From NCBI GenBank assembly GCA_963931635.1, contig OZ007034.1:2108001-2172000 (forward strand): 64,000 nucleotides of DNA, in the 5' to 3' direction. The DNA comes from Caccoplasma sp905210875 (lineage in GTDB: Bacteria > Bacteroidota > Bacteroidia > Bacteroidales > UBA11471). This document shows positions 1 to 7,414 of the stretch, one piece after another. Position 1 is the stretch's first letter, and each line of letters begins with the position of its first letter. Below the pieces are notes generated by a model. The model saw nothing but the letters and a program-made list of their open reading frames with translations. It had not been told where the DNA came from and searched no databases. The position numbers and the translations under genes were made by a program.

Positions 1-98
1 TCAATGTGGCCGGAATCTTCAAATATGCATTCCGCCTCTTCCCCAAAAATCCCGATCTGCCCCACCGTCAGGACTTTGCCTATGTACGTTGGTTCTAA
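1..98 (+). CDS. C-terminal end of an unidentified host protein
   Basis: The frame beginning at base 3 is open from the window edge to a TAA at 96-98 and encodes about 31 residues rich in aromatic and basic residues, ending in VRWF. A good terminator follows at 127-164, which supports a real gene end. Too little is visible to name the family. Confidence 0.5.
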   Translation, partial: NVAGIFKYAFRLFPKNPDLPHRQDFAYVRWF

Positions 99-126
99 TA
101 ATATTAGAGCGTAAAATAGAAATTGT

Positions 127-164
127 AGTGTGGGGGTACCGATAAGTGTGCCCCCATACTTTTT
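127..164 (+). terminator. Rho-independent terminator of the left-edge gene
   Basis: A 10-bp stem with one G-T pair (127-136 with 151-160) encloses a 14-nt loop and is followed by a short T run. It lies between the left-edge gene and the esterase gene at 177. Confidence 0.75.
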
Positions 165-176
165 ATAAGATTTATT

Positions 177-1076
177 ATGCAAAAGACTTTTTTATTGGGA
201 ATATTCGTCTTGTTGTTGAGTAACTATGTTCAAGTAGCTTATCCGCAATCTTCGGCCGGACGTATTGTCGAAGACTCGATATATAGCGAGGCGTTAAATG
301 CCTGGCGCAGATATTCGGTTTATCTACCGCCGAATTATGACCCGACAGGTCGGGAATATCCGATACTCTATTTGTTGCATGGGTTGAGCGATACCCATAC
401 GATGTGGCCCAAGCGAGCCCATTTGGCCGATGTCATGAATTTATTGATAGCCGAGGGTTCCGTTTGTGACATGGTTGTCGTTTCACCCGAGGCCGGTGGT
501 GATGTGCGCACGGTGTGGAATGGCTATTTCGACATGCCCGGTTGGCCTTATGAGACCTTCTTTTTTACAGAATTTTTGCCGACTGTTGAACATCGTTACC
601 ATATAGTCGGTACCAAGGCCTGCCGTGCCATAGCCGGTCTTTCAATGGGTGGGGGTGGAGCTGTCTCTTATGGACAGCGTCATAGCGATATGTTTTGTGC
701 CGTCTATGCCATGAGTGCGCTGATGACCATACCACAGAGGGGAATGATAGAACCTCAAAACCCTTACGACAAGATGGCTATACTCACCCGTTCGGTTATC
801 GACCATGACTGCATAAGGTATGTCCGGGAGGCTGATGAAACTCGCCTCGACTCATTGCGCACGGTTTCGTGGTTTGTCGATTGTGGAGATGATGATTTCT
901 TACTTGACCGTAATATCGAATTTTATCAGGCCATGCGCAATGCCGCAGTACCCTGCCAATTCAGGGTGCGTGATGGCGGACACGTGTGGGAATATTGGCA
1001 TTCGGCACTCTATATCTGCTTGCCATATGTGTCAAGGATATTTATCTCCGGTTCTTCCTTTGGTACGAAAGAATAG
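177..1076 (+). CDS. Secreted alpha/beta-hydrolase esterase (esterase D / feruloyl-esterase-like)
   Basis: This 299-residue protein begins with a hydrophobic signal peptide (about residues 1-23), so it is probably exported. The esterase-family fold is indicated by the LLHGLSD segment near residue 67 (oxyanion region) and the nucleophile elbow GLSMGGGG near residue 155, where Ser is the catalytic nucleophile; DGGHVWEYW near residue 267 supplies the likely catalytic His. Family members hydrolyse acyl or feruloyl esters on polysaccharides or S-formylglutathione. The signal peptide favours a polysaccharide or ester substrate outside the cytoplasm, but the substrate is not determined. It converges on the sirtuin gene with a 9-bp gap. 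Confidence 0.85.
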   Translation: MQKTFLLGIFVLLLSNYVQVAYPQSSAGRIVEDSIYSEALNAWRRYSVYLPPNYDPTGREYPILYLLHGLSDTHTMWPKRAHLADVMNLLIAEGSVCDMVVVSPEAGGDVRTVWNGYFDMPGWPYETFFFTEFLPTVEHRYHIVGTKACRAIAGLSMGGGGAVSYGQRHSDMFCAVYAMSALMTIPQRGMIEPQNPYDKMAILTRSVIDHDCIRYVREADETRLDSLRTVSWFVDCGDDDFLLDRNIEFYQAMRNAAVPCQFRVRDGGHVWEYWHSALYICLPYVSRIFISGSSFGTKE

Positions 1077-1085
1077 TGAGAAGCT

Positions 1086-1790
1086 TTATTTATAAGCTTG
1101 TAGAGCCTCAGTCAGGATTTTTACTCCTTCACTGGCACCTTTCTGTATGACTTGTGTAACACGCCCGCTTACATCGTTTACCGGGTTGGGGTCGATGAGA
1201 AATACCGGTACGCCGTTGGGAACATAACGTAACAACCCCGCTGCCGGGTAGACATTCAGAGACGTTCCTATGACGACAAAAATATCGGCACGTTCCACCT
1301 CCTCGATAGCCGGTTCAATAAGTGGTACGGCCTCGCCAAACCATACGATGTGAGGGCGCAATTGCGATCCCTTTTCGCATAAGTCTCCTAATTGGGTGTC
1401 GAGATGTTCCGGAGATACATCATAGATGAGATTTTCATCGCAAGAAGAACGTACCTTCATCAGTTCGCCGTGCAGATGTATGATGTGAGAACTGCCTGCC
1501 TGTTCGTGCAGATTGTCGACATTCTGGGTAATGATGCATACATCAAAGTCTCGTTCAAGAGCAGCCAGCCCTTTGTGTCCCTCGTTGGGTTTTACTGTAA
1601 GAAGTTCACGACGTCGGGCATTATAGAAATCAAGAACTTGCTGTGGATTTCGAGCCCAGCCTTCGGGGGTAGCCACATCTTCAATGCGGTACCCCGACCA
1701 CAATCCGTTGCTGCCGCGAAACACGGCAAGACCGCTTTCAGCGCTCATTCCGGCGCCAGTAAGTACGACCAGTCGTTTCTTTGTTGCCAT
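1086..1790 (-). CDS. cobB: NAD-dependent protein deacylase, sirtuin (CobB/Sir2 type)
   Basis: The 234-residue product has the sirtuin signature: GAGMSAESG and FRG in the NAD pocket, TQNVDNLHEQAG and the catalytic His in HLHGEL. The YNARRRE segment resembles the Tyr-x-x-Arg pair that class III sirtuins use to bind succinyl or malonyl lysine, so desuccinylase activity is plausible. Only two cysteines are visible in the stretch that normally carries four zinc ligands, so the zinc module appears degenerate. It would act in the cytosol, removing acyl groups from lysines and consuming NAD. Confidence 0.9.
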   Translation of the reverse strand: MATKKRLVVLTGAGMSAESGLAVFRGSNGLWSGYRIEDVATPEGWARNPQQVLDFYNARRRELLTVKPNEGHKGLAALERDFDVCIITQNVDNLHEQAGSSHIIHLHGELMKVRSSCDENLIYDVSPEHLDTQLGDLCEKGSQLRPHIVWFGEAVPLIEPAIEEVERADIFVVIGTSLNVYPAAGLLRYVPNGVPVFLIDPNPVNDVSGRVTQVIQKGASEGVKILTEALQAYK

Positions 1791-1964
1791 AAGTCTTTCC
1801 CGATTAAGAGTTAAGACGGAAATTGTACCGTCGTTTATGGCAAAATTAATGATTTTTTTGCATCAAAAAATAGAATCTATGTAATAAAAGTCTTATCTTC
1901 GCCAGAGTTTCTTCCCTGAGAAGAAACTTTTTTATGTCGTTTTGTAACAAAAAAGAAAAAATTT

Positions 1965-2549
1965 ATGGATAAGTTGAGTTATGCCTTGGGAATGAGTATG
2001 GGTAATAACTTTAAAGCTTCGGGTATAGAAACCCTGACAGTAGAAGATTTTGCCCGCGGCGTGCAGGCTGTTTATGAAGGCGCAAAGCCAGAGATGACTT
2101 ACGATGAGGCGAAGCAGGTGATAAATGACTATTTTACCCGTTTGCAACAAGAACTTGATGAGAAAAACCGGGCAGCCGGAGAGGCCTTCTTGGCCGAGAA
2201 CAAAAAACGCCCCGGTGTGGTTGTTTTGCCCAGTGGATTGCAATATGAGATATTGAAGGATGGTACTGGACGTCGTCCCAAAGCCACCGACAAAGTACAG
2301 TGTCATTACCATGGAACACTCATCGACGGTACCGTTTTTGACAGTTCGGTACAGCGAGGTACTCCTGCCGTGTTTGGAGTCAATCAGGTCATTGCGGGTT
2401 GGGTAGAGGCATTGCAACTCATGCCCGAAGGCTCGAAGTGGAGACTCTTTATCCCCTCGGATTTGGCTTATGGAAAACATGGGGCAGGTGACAAGATTGG
2501 CCCAAATGCCACACTTATATTTGATGTAGAACTTATAAAAATACTTTAA
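1965..2549 (+). CDS. FKBP-type peptidyl-prolyl cis-trans isomerase (cytoplasmic)
   Basis: This 194-residue protein has an N-terminal helical dimerisation domain (FKBP_N, about residues 1-85) and a C-terminal FKBP domain (about 100-194). The domain carries the usual GTLIDGTVFDSS, VIAGWVEALQLM and IPSDLAYG segments. No signal peptide is seen, unlike its neighbour at 2561, so it is probably cytoplasmic. The family catalyses prolyl isomerisation and acts as a chaperone (FkpA/FklB group). Twelve bases separate it from the paralogue, so the two are likely co-transcribed. Confidence 0.93.
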   Translation: MDKLSYALGMSMGNNFKASGIETLTVEDFARGVQAVYEGAKPEMTYDEAKQVINDYFTRLQQELDEKNRAAGEAFLAENKKRPGVVVLPSGLQYEILKDGTGRRPKATDKVQCHYHGTLIDGTVFDSSVQRGTPAVFGVNQVIAGWVEALQLMPEGSKWRLFIPSDLAYGKHGAGDKIGPNATLIFDVELIKIL

Positions 2550-2560
2550 TACAAAAAACA

Positions 2561-3406
2561 ATGAAAAAAACAGCTATTTGTTTGATGGCCGCTCTTGGAA
2601 TAGCGGCTGTATCTTTTACATCGTGCAACAATGTAAAGCCTGTAAAAGACTTGACCAACGCTTCCGATTCGTTGATTTATGCTGTCGGCGTGCTTACCGG
2701 AAACGATGTGACCAATGGAATTAAAAACCTGGGACAACCCGTCGATATGGATCAGTTTATAAAAGGTGCTCGCAAAGCATTGTACAGTGACTCGGCCCAA
2801 TTCTCTTATGAAGTAGGCTTCTCGTTTGCCTCGGGACTCAAACAACAGTTGAAGCAGATGTCGGAACAACTGGGAATCACCGTTAATAAAGATGTGTATA
2901 TGGCAGCATTCTGTGCTGCGTTGAATAATGACTCGACCATGTTGATGTCGCCCATGACTGCGCAGATGTCATACCGTACACTGGCCATGGCTGCTGAGAC
3001 CCGTAAACTCGAATCTTCGCCAGAGGCTATTAAGAATAAAGCTGACGGTGAAGCCTTCTTGGCCGAGAAAGCAAAAGAAGAAGGTGTTATAGCCACAGAA
3101 AGCGGACTCCTTTACAAGGTGGTGAAAGCAGGAAAAGGTGCAACTCCCAAACAGGGAAGCAAGGTAAAAGTCAATTACAAAGGTACCCTTATCGATGGTA
3201 CGAAATTTGATGCCAGCGACAACGTTTTCATGGTCGTAGGACAAATGGTTCCCGGCTTCAACGAAGCTCTTATGCTGATGTCGCCCGGTGCCAAATACAC
3301 GATTTACATACCCTCGGAGTTGGGATATGGTGTTCGTGGTCGCGGTAGCGTTCCTTCCAATGCCGTTATGGTATTCGATGTTGAACTGTTGAGTATCGAG
3401 AAATAA
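2561..3406 (+). CDS. FKBP-type peptidyl-prolyl isomerase, lipoprotein
   Basis: A 281-residue paralogue of the upstream PPIase. It begins with a lipoprotein signal peptide ending near residue 22 (VSFTSC), so the mature protein should be lipid-anchored in the envelope. An FKBP_N helical region is followed by an FKBP domain (about residues 180-281) with GTLIDGTKFDAS and IPSELGYG. It probably helps fold exported or outer-membrane proteins. A strong terminator at 3428 closes the two-gene unit. Confidence 0.93.
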   Translation: MKKTAICLMAALGIAAVSFTSCNNVKPVKDLTNASDSLIYAVGVLTGNDVTNGIKNLGQPVDMDQFIKGARKALYSDSAQFSYEVGFSFASGLKQQLKQMSEQLGITVNKDVYMAAFCAALNNDSTMLMSPMTAQMSYRTLAMAAETRKLESSPEAIKNKADGEAFLAEKAKEEGVIATESGLLYKVVKAGKGATPKQGSKVKVNYKGTLIDGTKFDASDNVFMVVGQMVPGFNEALMLMSPGAKYTIYIPSELGYGVRGRGSVPSNAVMVFDVELLSIEK

Positions 3407-3427
3407 AATCAATATTGTCAAGAAAAG

Positions 3428-3456
3428 TCCCGGGCTTAGGGTCCCGGGATTTTTTT
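3428..3456 (+). terminator. Rho-independent terminator after the FKBP pair
   Basis: The 7-bp stem TCCCGGG/CCCGGGA has an 8-nt loop and is followed by seven T. It lies 22 bases after the stop of the FKBP lipoprotein gene. Confidence 0.9.
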
Positions 3457-3534
3457 GGCTCCTTTACGAAAAGACAATTCGATGGAAAAGATGTAATTTT
3501 TTCTAGAAAAGAAGATAATTGTAGAAAAAATAGT

Positions 3535-3542
3535 TACATTTG
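3535..3542 (+). promoter_or_regulatory. Bacteroidetes -7 box (TACATTTG) before the Lrp gene
   Basis: An exact match to TAnnTTTG lies 40 bases before the Lrp/AsnC start codon and after the preceding terminator. No clear -33 TTG was seen at the usual spacing, so the assignment is moderate. Confidence 0.5.
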
Positions 3543-3581
3543 CTGTCATAATGACAACTTCAAAAACCAAACTCAATATAT

Positions 3582-4049
3582 ATGGAAAAAATAGATAATC
3601 TCGATAAGCAGATTCTGGAAATCATCATGCACAATGCCCGCATACCGTCGAAAGATGTAGCTGCCAAATGCGGTGTGTCCAGAGCGGCCATACATCAGCG
3701 CATACAGCGCATGATAGATATGAAAGTCATTATAGGTTCGGGATATCATGTCAATCCCAAGACCTTAGGATATCGAACCTGTACCTATATTGGTGTGCGA
3801 CTTGAAAAAGGTTCGATGTATAAAGATGTGGTTCCTGAACTAGAAAAAATTCCCGAAGTGGTAGAATGTCACTTTACGACAGGTCCGTATACCATGTTGT
3901 GTAAATTGTATGCTCGCGATAATGAGCACCTCATGCACTTGATCAACGACAACGTACAACAGATTCCGGGTGTCGTATCGACCGAAACCTTGATTTCGCT
4001 TGATCAAAGTCTCAATCGGGAAATACCTATCAATAAAGACGACGAGTAG
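3582..4049 (+). CDS. Lrp/AsnC family transcriptional regulator
   Basis: The 155-residue protein has an N-terminal helix-turn-helix (about residues 4-55, with the CGVSRAAIHQRIQRM recognition helix) and a C-terminal RAM/AsnC effector domain (about 70-145, with FTTGPYTMLCKLYARD). Family members assemble into octamers and sense amino acids or related metabolites. It appears to be transcribed alone, and convergent ribF lies beyond a long hairpin. The target genes are not evident. Confidence 0.92.
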   Translation: MEKIDNLDKQILEIIMHNARIPSKDVAAKCGVSRAAIHQRIQRMIDMKVIIGSGYHVNPKTLGYRTCTYIGVRLEKGSMYKDVVPELEKIPEVVECHFTTGPYTMLCKLYARDNEHLMHLINDNVQQIPGVVSTETLISLDQSLNREIPINKDDE

Positions 4050-4063
4050 CATTTGTAACATTA

Positions 4064-4110
4064 TATACGATAAGCGCCGCCACAAACCTTGTGGCGGCGC
4101 TTATCGTATA
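4064..4110. terminator. Long perfect hairpin between convergent lrp-like and ribF genes
   Basis: Arms 4064-4085 and 4089-4110 form a perfect 22-bp stem with a 3-nt loop. Its position between the ends of two convergent genes suggests a bidirectional terminator, although T runs on both sides are weak. Confidence 0.75.
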
Positions 4111-4123
4111 ATATTCATTCTAT

Positions 4124-5047
4124 TCAGATGAGAAGGCCACGAGCAATTTCTTTGTCAATAGACAATTGGTATCTGAGAGCCTCAATATCATCCATGCGTC
4201 GTTCGGGGCGGAGATAGGCGACAAACTCAATGCGGATAGTTTGACCATAAATGGATTTGTTAAAATCAAAAATATGGACCTCGATACTTCTTTCGTGATC
4301 GGTCTCACCGACCGTGGGACGTGTTCCGATATTCAACATACCGCAGCGTTCGATGTTGTCTTCAAGATATACACGTACTGCATAGACCCCATTTGCCGGA
4401 ATAATCTTCTGCGGGCAAAGACTGACGATATTGGCCGTCGGATATCCGATACGACGCCCTATTTGATGTCCGGCTACAACACGCCCTTCGAGTTGATAAT
4501 CATAGGAAAGTAGGAATGAAGCTTCTTTCACATTCCCCTCGCTGAGTAGTTTCCTGATAATCGAAGAACTGACTTTGTGTCCATCGGGCTTACAAACCGT
4601 GGCCCGAGAGATTTTTATACCCAATTCTTCTCCGAAACGACAATAATCGTCGTAGCTTTCATTGACATTGTGGCCGAACCGGTGGTCATAACCCACCACC
4701 AAGTGCTGTATATGGTAATTGTCTCGCAGAAATGCCATGAAGTCGTGAGCCGACATTTGGGCCATATCGAGGTTAAAATCCAACAGCACACAATAATCTA
4801 CCTTGGTTGCAGCCAAACGCTCGAGGCGTTCTTCTGTCGATGTAATCAATGGCATAGGTTTTCCCGATAATACAGTTTTAGGGTGACATTTAAATGTGAC
4901 GATACCCGACGCCAATTGACTCTCAGCAGCTATTCGGTGCACCTCTGCAATCAATGATTTATGGCCCGAGTGCACTCCGTCAAAAAAACCGATAGTGGCC
5001 ACCATGGCCTTGATCTGTGTGTGTTGAGGATAATCAATAATTTGCAT
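4124..5047 (-). CDS. ribF: Bifunctional riboflavin kinase / FAD synthetase
   Basis: The 307-residue product matches RibF in length and layout. The N-terminal FAD synthetase domain (about residues 1-185) has GFFDGVHSGHKSL, and the C-terminal riboflavin kinase domain (about 190-305) has GRRIGYPTANI and NIGTRPTV. It makes FMN and then FAD from riboflavin with ATP. It is the last recognisable host gene before the prophage. Confidence 0.96.
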   Translation of the reverse strand: MQIIDYPQHTQIKAMVATIGFFDGVHSGHKSLIAEVHRIAAESQLASGIVTFKCHPKTVLSGKPMPLITSTEERLERLAATKVDYCVLLDFNLDMAQMSAHDFMAFLRDNYHIQHLVVGYDHRFGHNVNESYDDYCRFGEELGIKISRATVCKPDGHKVSSSIIRKLLSEGNVKEASFLLSYDYQLEGRVVAGHQIGRRIGYPTANIVSLCPQKIIPANGVYAVRVYLEDNIERCGMLNIGTRPTVGETDHERSIEVHIFDFNKSIYGQTIRIEFVAYLRPERRMDDIEALRYQLSIDKEIARGLLI

Positions 5048-5066
5048 CTTACGTTATAAAACAAAA

Positions 5067-5074
5067 CAAAAGTA
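5067..5074 (-). promoter_or_regulatory. Candidate ribF -7 box (TACTTTTG on the minus strand)
   Basis: On the minus strand this is an exact TAnnTTTG match ending 20 bases upstream of the ribF start. It implies that the ribF promoter lies on the host side of the prophage boundary. A clear -33 box was not seen. Confidence 0.45.
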
Positions 5075-5212
5075 CACATTTTATACTCTTATGTATGTAA
5101 ATGCTTGAAATTGTAGACTAAAATTGGGGCTTAGATTTTTTCCCCGACAATAAATTGGAAATGTGCTACTGTTTCATTTTGCATTTGTTTTAATAGTTAT
5201 TTTTTGCGTTCT

Positions 5213-5237
5213 AATACGAGTTGTCGTATTATTTTTT
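5213..5237 (+). repeat. Small hairpin with T run at the 3' end of the repressor gene
   Basis: AATACGA and TCGTATT form a 7-bp stem with a 4-nt loop, followed on the plus strand by a T-rich run that overlaps the repressor stop codon. It resembles a terminator facing rightward, where no plus-strand gene is evident upstream, or it may be part of the left attachment region. Confidence 0.4.
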
Positions 5238-5585
5238 GAGTTGGCTTTCGAGCTGCTTTATACGTTCGTTGAGCAGGGAAATTGTTTCTGATTTTGCGTT
5301 GATAGATTCTTGTAATGTCGTTATTGTATCGAGTAACGTGTTTATGCGCTCTGTTTCCCTATTTTGTGTTTTGAGCATATTCCCTTCTCCCCGAATAAAC
5401 CATTCGAGTGAAATTTCAGGAAAAGCTGATGCGGTAAGTTGGATAACTTTTGATGATGGTTCTGTGCCTTTTTGGAACATGGAACCTATAACAGATTGGG
5501 TAACCCCGATCTTTAATGCAAATTGTCTATCGGACAATCTGTAATACGAAATGATCTCTCGTATTTTTTCATTTATAGACGACAT
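5229..5585 (-). CDS. Prophage repressor-like HTH (XRE/Cro-C1) protein
   Basis: This 118-residue protein has an N-terminal XRE helix-turn-helix (about residues 5-65, with SDRQFALKIGVTQSVIGSM) and a C-terminal leucine-rich coiled coil (about 75-117) suited to dimerisation. It lacks a LexA-like peptidase domain, so induction would not rely on RecA-stimulated self-cleavage. It is transcribed away from the early genes and lies next to a pair of palindromic operators at 5629-5668, which makes it the likely lysogeny repressor. Confidence 0.85.
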   Translation of the reverse strand: MSSINEKIREIISYYRLSDRQFALKIGVTQSVIGSMFQKGTEPSSKVIQLTASAFPEISLEWFIRGEGNMLKTQNRETERINTLLDTITTLQESINAKSETISLLNERIKQLESQLKK

Positions 5586-5628
5586 AAAAGAGAATCTTAA
5601 TAGCTAATAAATATTAAAACCTGCCTAA

Positions 5629-5668
5629 TAAACGTATTTACGATTGTTTTTAAACGTAAATACGTTTA
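5629..5668. promoter_or_regulatory. Double palindromic operator between repressor and early genes
   Basis: Two 14-base arms (5629-5642 and 5655-5668) are perfect inverted repeats of each other, and each contains the near-palindrome CGTA-NN-TACG. The right copy overlaps the spacer and -7 box of the early promoter, the expected position for repression by the adjacent HTH protein. Confidence 0.7.
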
Positions 5669-5674
5669 TATTTG
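5644..5674 (+). promoter_or_regulatory. Early rightward prophage promoter (TTG-N20-TATATTTG)
   Basis: A TTG at 5644-5646 lies 20 bases before TATATTTG (5667-5674), an exact Bacteroidetes -33/-7 arrangement. It faces the early genes and is overlapped by the operator. Confidence 0.75.
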
Positions 5675-5752
5675 CATCATCTTAAATCAAACATCACAAA
5701 TATAGTGATTGCGATTGAGATTGCCAATGTTATAATCAACAATTTAGAAACT

Positions 5753-6121
5753 ATGTGCCAAAACGAAGCAAACCTTAAAGCTGTGGTTGTAGAAGTCAAT
5801 GCCCATATTGATGTCGTCAACTGTGAGGTGGACACCTGCAAGAGATACCTTGAACTGATTAACATTACTGGTGACCAGTATAATGACGCATTAGAGAAAC
5901 TCGCAACTCTCTCCCTCGTGTCTCTCCATTTACAAGAACTTAAAAAATGGGTTGATAGTGGCGATGCGAGAATGTCTGAGAATTATATGCGCTTCACACT
6001 TCATCAAATTGAAGAATTCTCGCACCAGAATGAAAATCGCGTTGTCGTCTTGGCAAAACATCGAATCCGCCAAATTTTTCAAAAATGCCTTTATCGCCAA
6101 AGTCAAACCAATAAAATGTAA
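5753..6121 (+). CDS. Early phage protein of unknown function
   Basis: I place the start at the ATG at 5753 (122 residues). The open frame extends back to a TTG at 5672, but that lies inside the promoter. The protein is mostly helical with several cysteines and no recognised domain. As the first gene of the early operon it may modulate host functions or lysogeny, which is inference from position only. Confidence 0.6.
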   Translation: MCQNEANLKAVVVEVNAHIDVVNCEVDTCKRYLELINITGDQYNDALEKLATLSLVSLHLQELKKWVDSGDARMSENYMRFTLHQIEEFSHQNENRVVVLAKHRIRQIFQKCLYRQSQTNKM

Positions 6122-6128
6122 TCGAAGT

Positions 6129-6506
6129 ATGGAAAAATCAATCTGTTATCAAGCACAAGATGAAAATTCTTTTGGCTCCCTTGCCAAATTAATTGTTTGC
6201 TGTGGTGCCGTTGTTAATGTTAATCCTAAAACAAGAGTGATTGTGGTTTCTGTTGACGAAAGTCAAACAAAGGTATTTAACGAAATAGGTGAGGTTATCG
6301 ACGCTAACGCTCTCAATTTTAAAATCGTCGATCAGGGAGAACTTGCATATCAGCAACGGGGTCAAAAGCTGCATCAGGAACTGGAAGATGCTAGAAAAAA
6401 ATCGGAACAATACTACAAGTGGTACACAGAGGCTACAGATAAATACGAACGGTTGAAAAAACAGCTTGGAGCCATATCCACAATCATAGAGGCTATATCT
6501 CGATAA
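6129..6506 (+). CDS. Early phage protein with C-terminal coiled coil
   Basis: The 125-residue protein starts at the ATG at 6129, seven bases after the preceding stop. Its first half looks beta-rich (VVNVNPKTRVIVVSV) and the C-terminal 60 residues are charged and helical, consistent with a coiled coil. No family is recognised. It is followed directly by the first tRNA-like element. Confidence 0.65.
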   Translation: MEKSICYQAQDENSFGSLAKLIVCCGAVVNVNPKTRVIVVSVDESQTKVFNEIGEVIDANALNFKIVDQGELAYQQRGQKLHQELEDARKKSEQYYKWYTEATDKYERLKKQLGAISTIIEAISR

Positions 6507-6543
6507 CACCATATTGTGAACAGATTAGGTCTCGATGAATAAA

Positions 6544-6634
6544 GGGAAAGTAGCTCAGTGGATGATAGAGCGGCTGTAAACGACCGAAATGGCCAAGATA
6601 CAGTAGGTCGCAGGTTCGATTCCTGCCTTTCCTC
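6544..6634 (+). tRNA. tRNA-like element 1, isotype unassigned, enlarged anticodon arm
   Basis: Acceptor 6544-6550/6627-6633 (7 bp), D stem GCTC/GAGC at 6553-6556/6568-6571, and T arm 6610-6626 with loop TTCGATT are all normal. The 5-bp stem in the anticodon position (6573-6577 with 6600-6604) encloses 22 nt instead of 7, so no anticodon can be assigned. A CTGTAAA string resembling a Tyr anticodon loop is present but is not framed by a proper stem. CCA is not encoded directly after the acceptor. Confidence 0.55.
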
Positions 6635-6669
6635 CTACCAAAGAAGTGTACTTTGACGTGTTGAAATTC

Positions 6670-6805
6670 CGTCGTATAACGATTGCCGAGGCAATGCCGA
6701 TACGATGATGAGAATGTGCGGTAGGCCGCACATTCGATAGGAAGAGTCTCCCAAGCCTATGCCGTAAAAATGGGAGCGAGAAAGCCCACTCGTGGCAAAT
6801 GGGCT
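6670..6805 (+). ncRNA. Structured RNA region between tRNA-like elements 1 and 2
   Basis: Four successive stem-loops are visible: 6670-6677/6700-6707 with an inner ATTGCC/GGCAAT stem, a perfect 10-bp stem at 6712-6721/6726-6735, CTCCCA/TGGGAG at 6748-6753/6771-6776, and AGCCCA/TGGGCT at 6783-6788/6800-6805. No convincing reading frame covers this stretch. It could be an ncRNA or a processed spacer between two tRNA-like units. Confidence 0.5.
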
Positions 6806-6843
6806 GAGTATATAATCATCATAAGCTTAGGCTTGCGATATAA

Positions 6844-6912
6844 AGCGGTATAGTTTAATGGTCAGAACACCGATTATGTCGGGAGATGGCAGTTCGAGTC
6901 TGCCTACCGTTC
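6844..6912 (+). tRNA. tRNA-like element 2, isotype unassigned, short anticodon arm
   Basis: Acceptor 6844-6850/6905-6911 (7 bp with one G-T), D stem GTTT/GAAC and a perfect 5-bp T stem with loop TTCGAGT (6888-6904) are seen. The anticodon arm is about four bases too short: CCGA/TCGG encloses a 5-nt loop, or CCG/CGG a 7-nt loop in which TAT would sit at the anticodon position. It ends 19 bases before the next coding region. Confidence 0.6.
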
Positions 6913-6931
6913 AAACAATCAAAGAAGAAAT

Positions 6932-7153
6932 ATGGAACAGAAGGAGATAAAAATTGCTACTCTCAGCATCGCTGATGAGTTCAGAAAAATGAATGTGGGT
7001 GATGTTGTCAGATTTCCCACCAATAGGTATAACTACAATTCGATTCGTTCAACACCCAGTACGTCGCTTGTAGCAGAGCGTATGGAAGGTAAAAGATGGA
7101 AAACGAAAATAGATTTTGATAACAAGTGCGTAGAAGTAACAAGAACAGCATAA
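6932..7153 (+). CDS. Small early phage protein, unknown
   Basis: This 73-residue protein starts just downstream of tRNA-like element 2 and overlaps the next gene by one base (TAATG). It has a short basic segment and mixed alpha/beta character, but no family is recognised. Small proteins of this kind are common in the early regions of Bacteroidales prophages. Confidence 0.6.
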   Translation: MEQKEIKIATLSIADEFRKMNVGDVVRFPTNRYNYNSIRSTPSTSLVAERMEGKRWKTKIDFDNKCVEVTRTA

Positions 7154-7413
7154 TGGGAAAGAGTCTTATCACATCGGTTAATCCATCAGATATATTGCTC
7201 GAAAATATCTTAATCGAAATGAATGAGCATTATTTCTGCAAGGACACTGCGGCCAAAATTGTAGGGGGAACGAAACGACTTGAACATCTGATTGCTATTG
7301 GAGAGATAGCGGCGGAAAAACGTGTCAATGTTCAAAACGGAAAATGGTATTGCAATGCGGCACAAGTGCTTCGGCATTGCTGTAACAAACGACGTTGTAA
7401 ACGTCGCAAATAA
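7153..7413 (+). CDS. Small basic protein, possible winged-helix/excisionase-like
   Basis: Translation probably starts at the ATG at 7153 that overlaps the previous stop (86 residues). A segment around residues 31-62 (DTAAKIVGGTKRLEHLI followed by a short hairpin) resembles the helix-turn-helix plus wing of MerR-like excisionases, and the C-terminus is strongly basic and Cys-rich. DNA binding is a reasonable inference; an excisionase role is speculative because the integrase is at the other end. Confidence 0.5.
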   Translation: MGKSLITSVNPSDILLENILIEMNEHYFCKDTAAKIVGGTKRLEHLIAIGEIAAEKRVNVQNGKWYCNAAQVLRHCCNKRRCKRRK

Positions 7414-7414
7414 A

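Noticed and set aside
5080..5228. Attempt to define the attL core
   Set aside because: The right end of the prophage is outside the window, so no duplicated core can be matched; only a boundary interval is given.
6572..6599. Assigning element 1 as tRNA-Tyr from the CTGTAAA string
   Set aside because: The flanking bases cannot form a 5-bp anticodon stem around that loop, so the isotype would be a guess.
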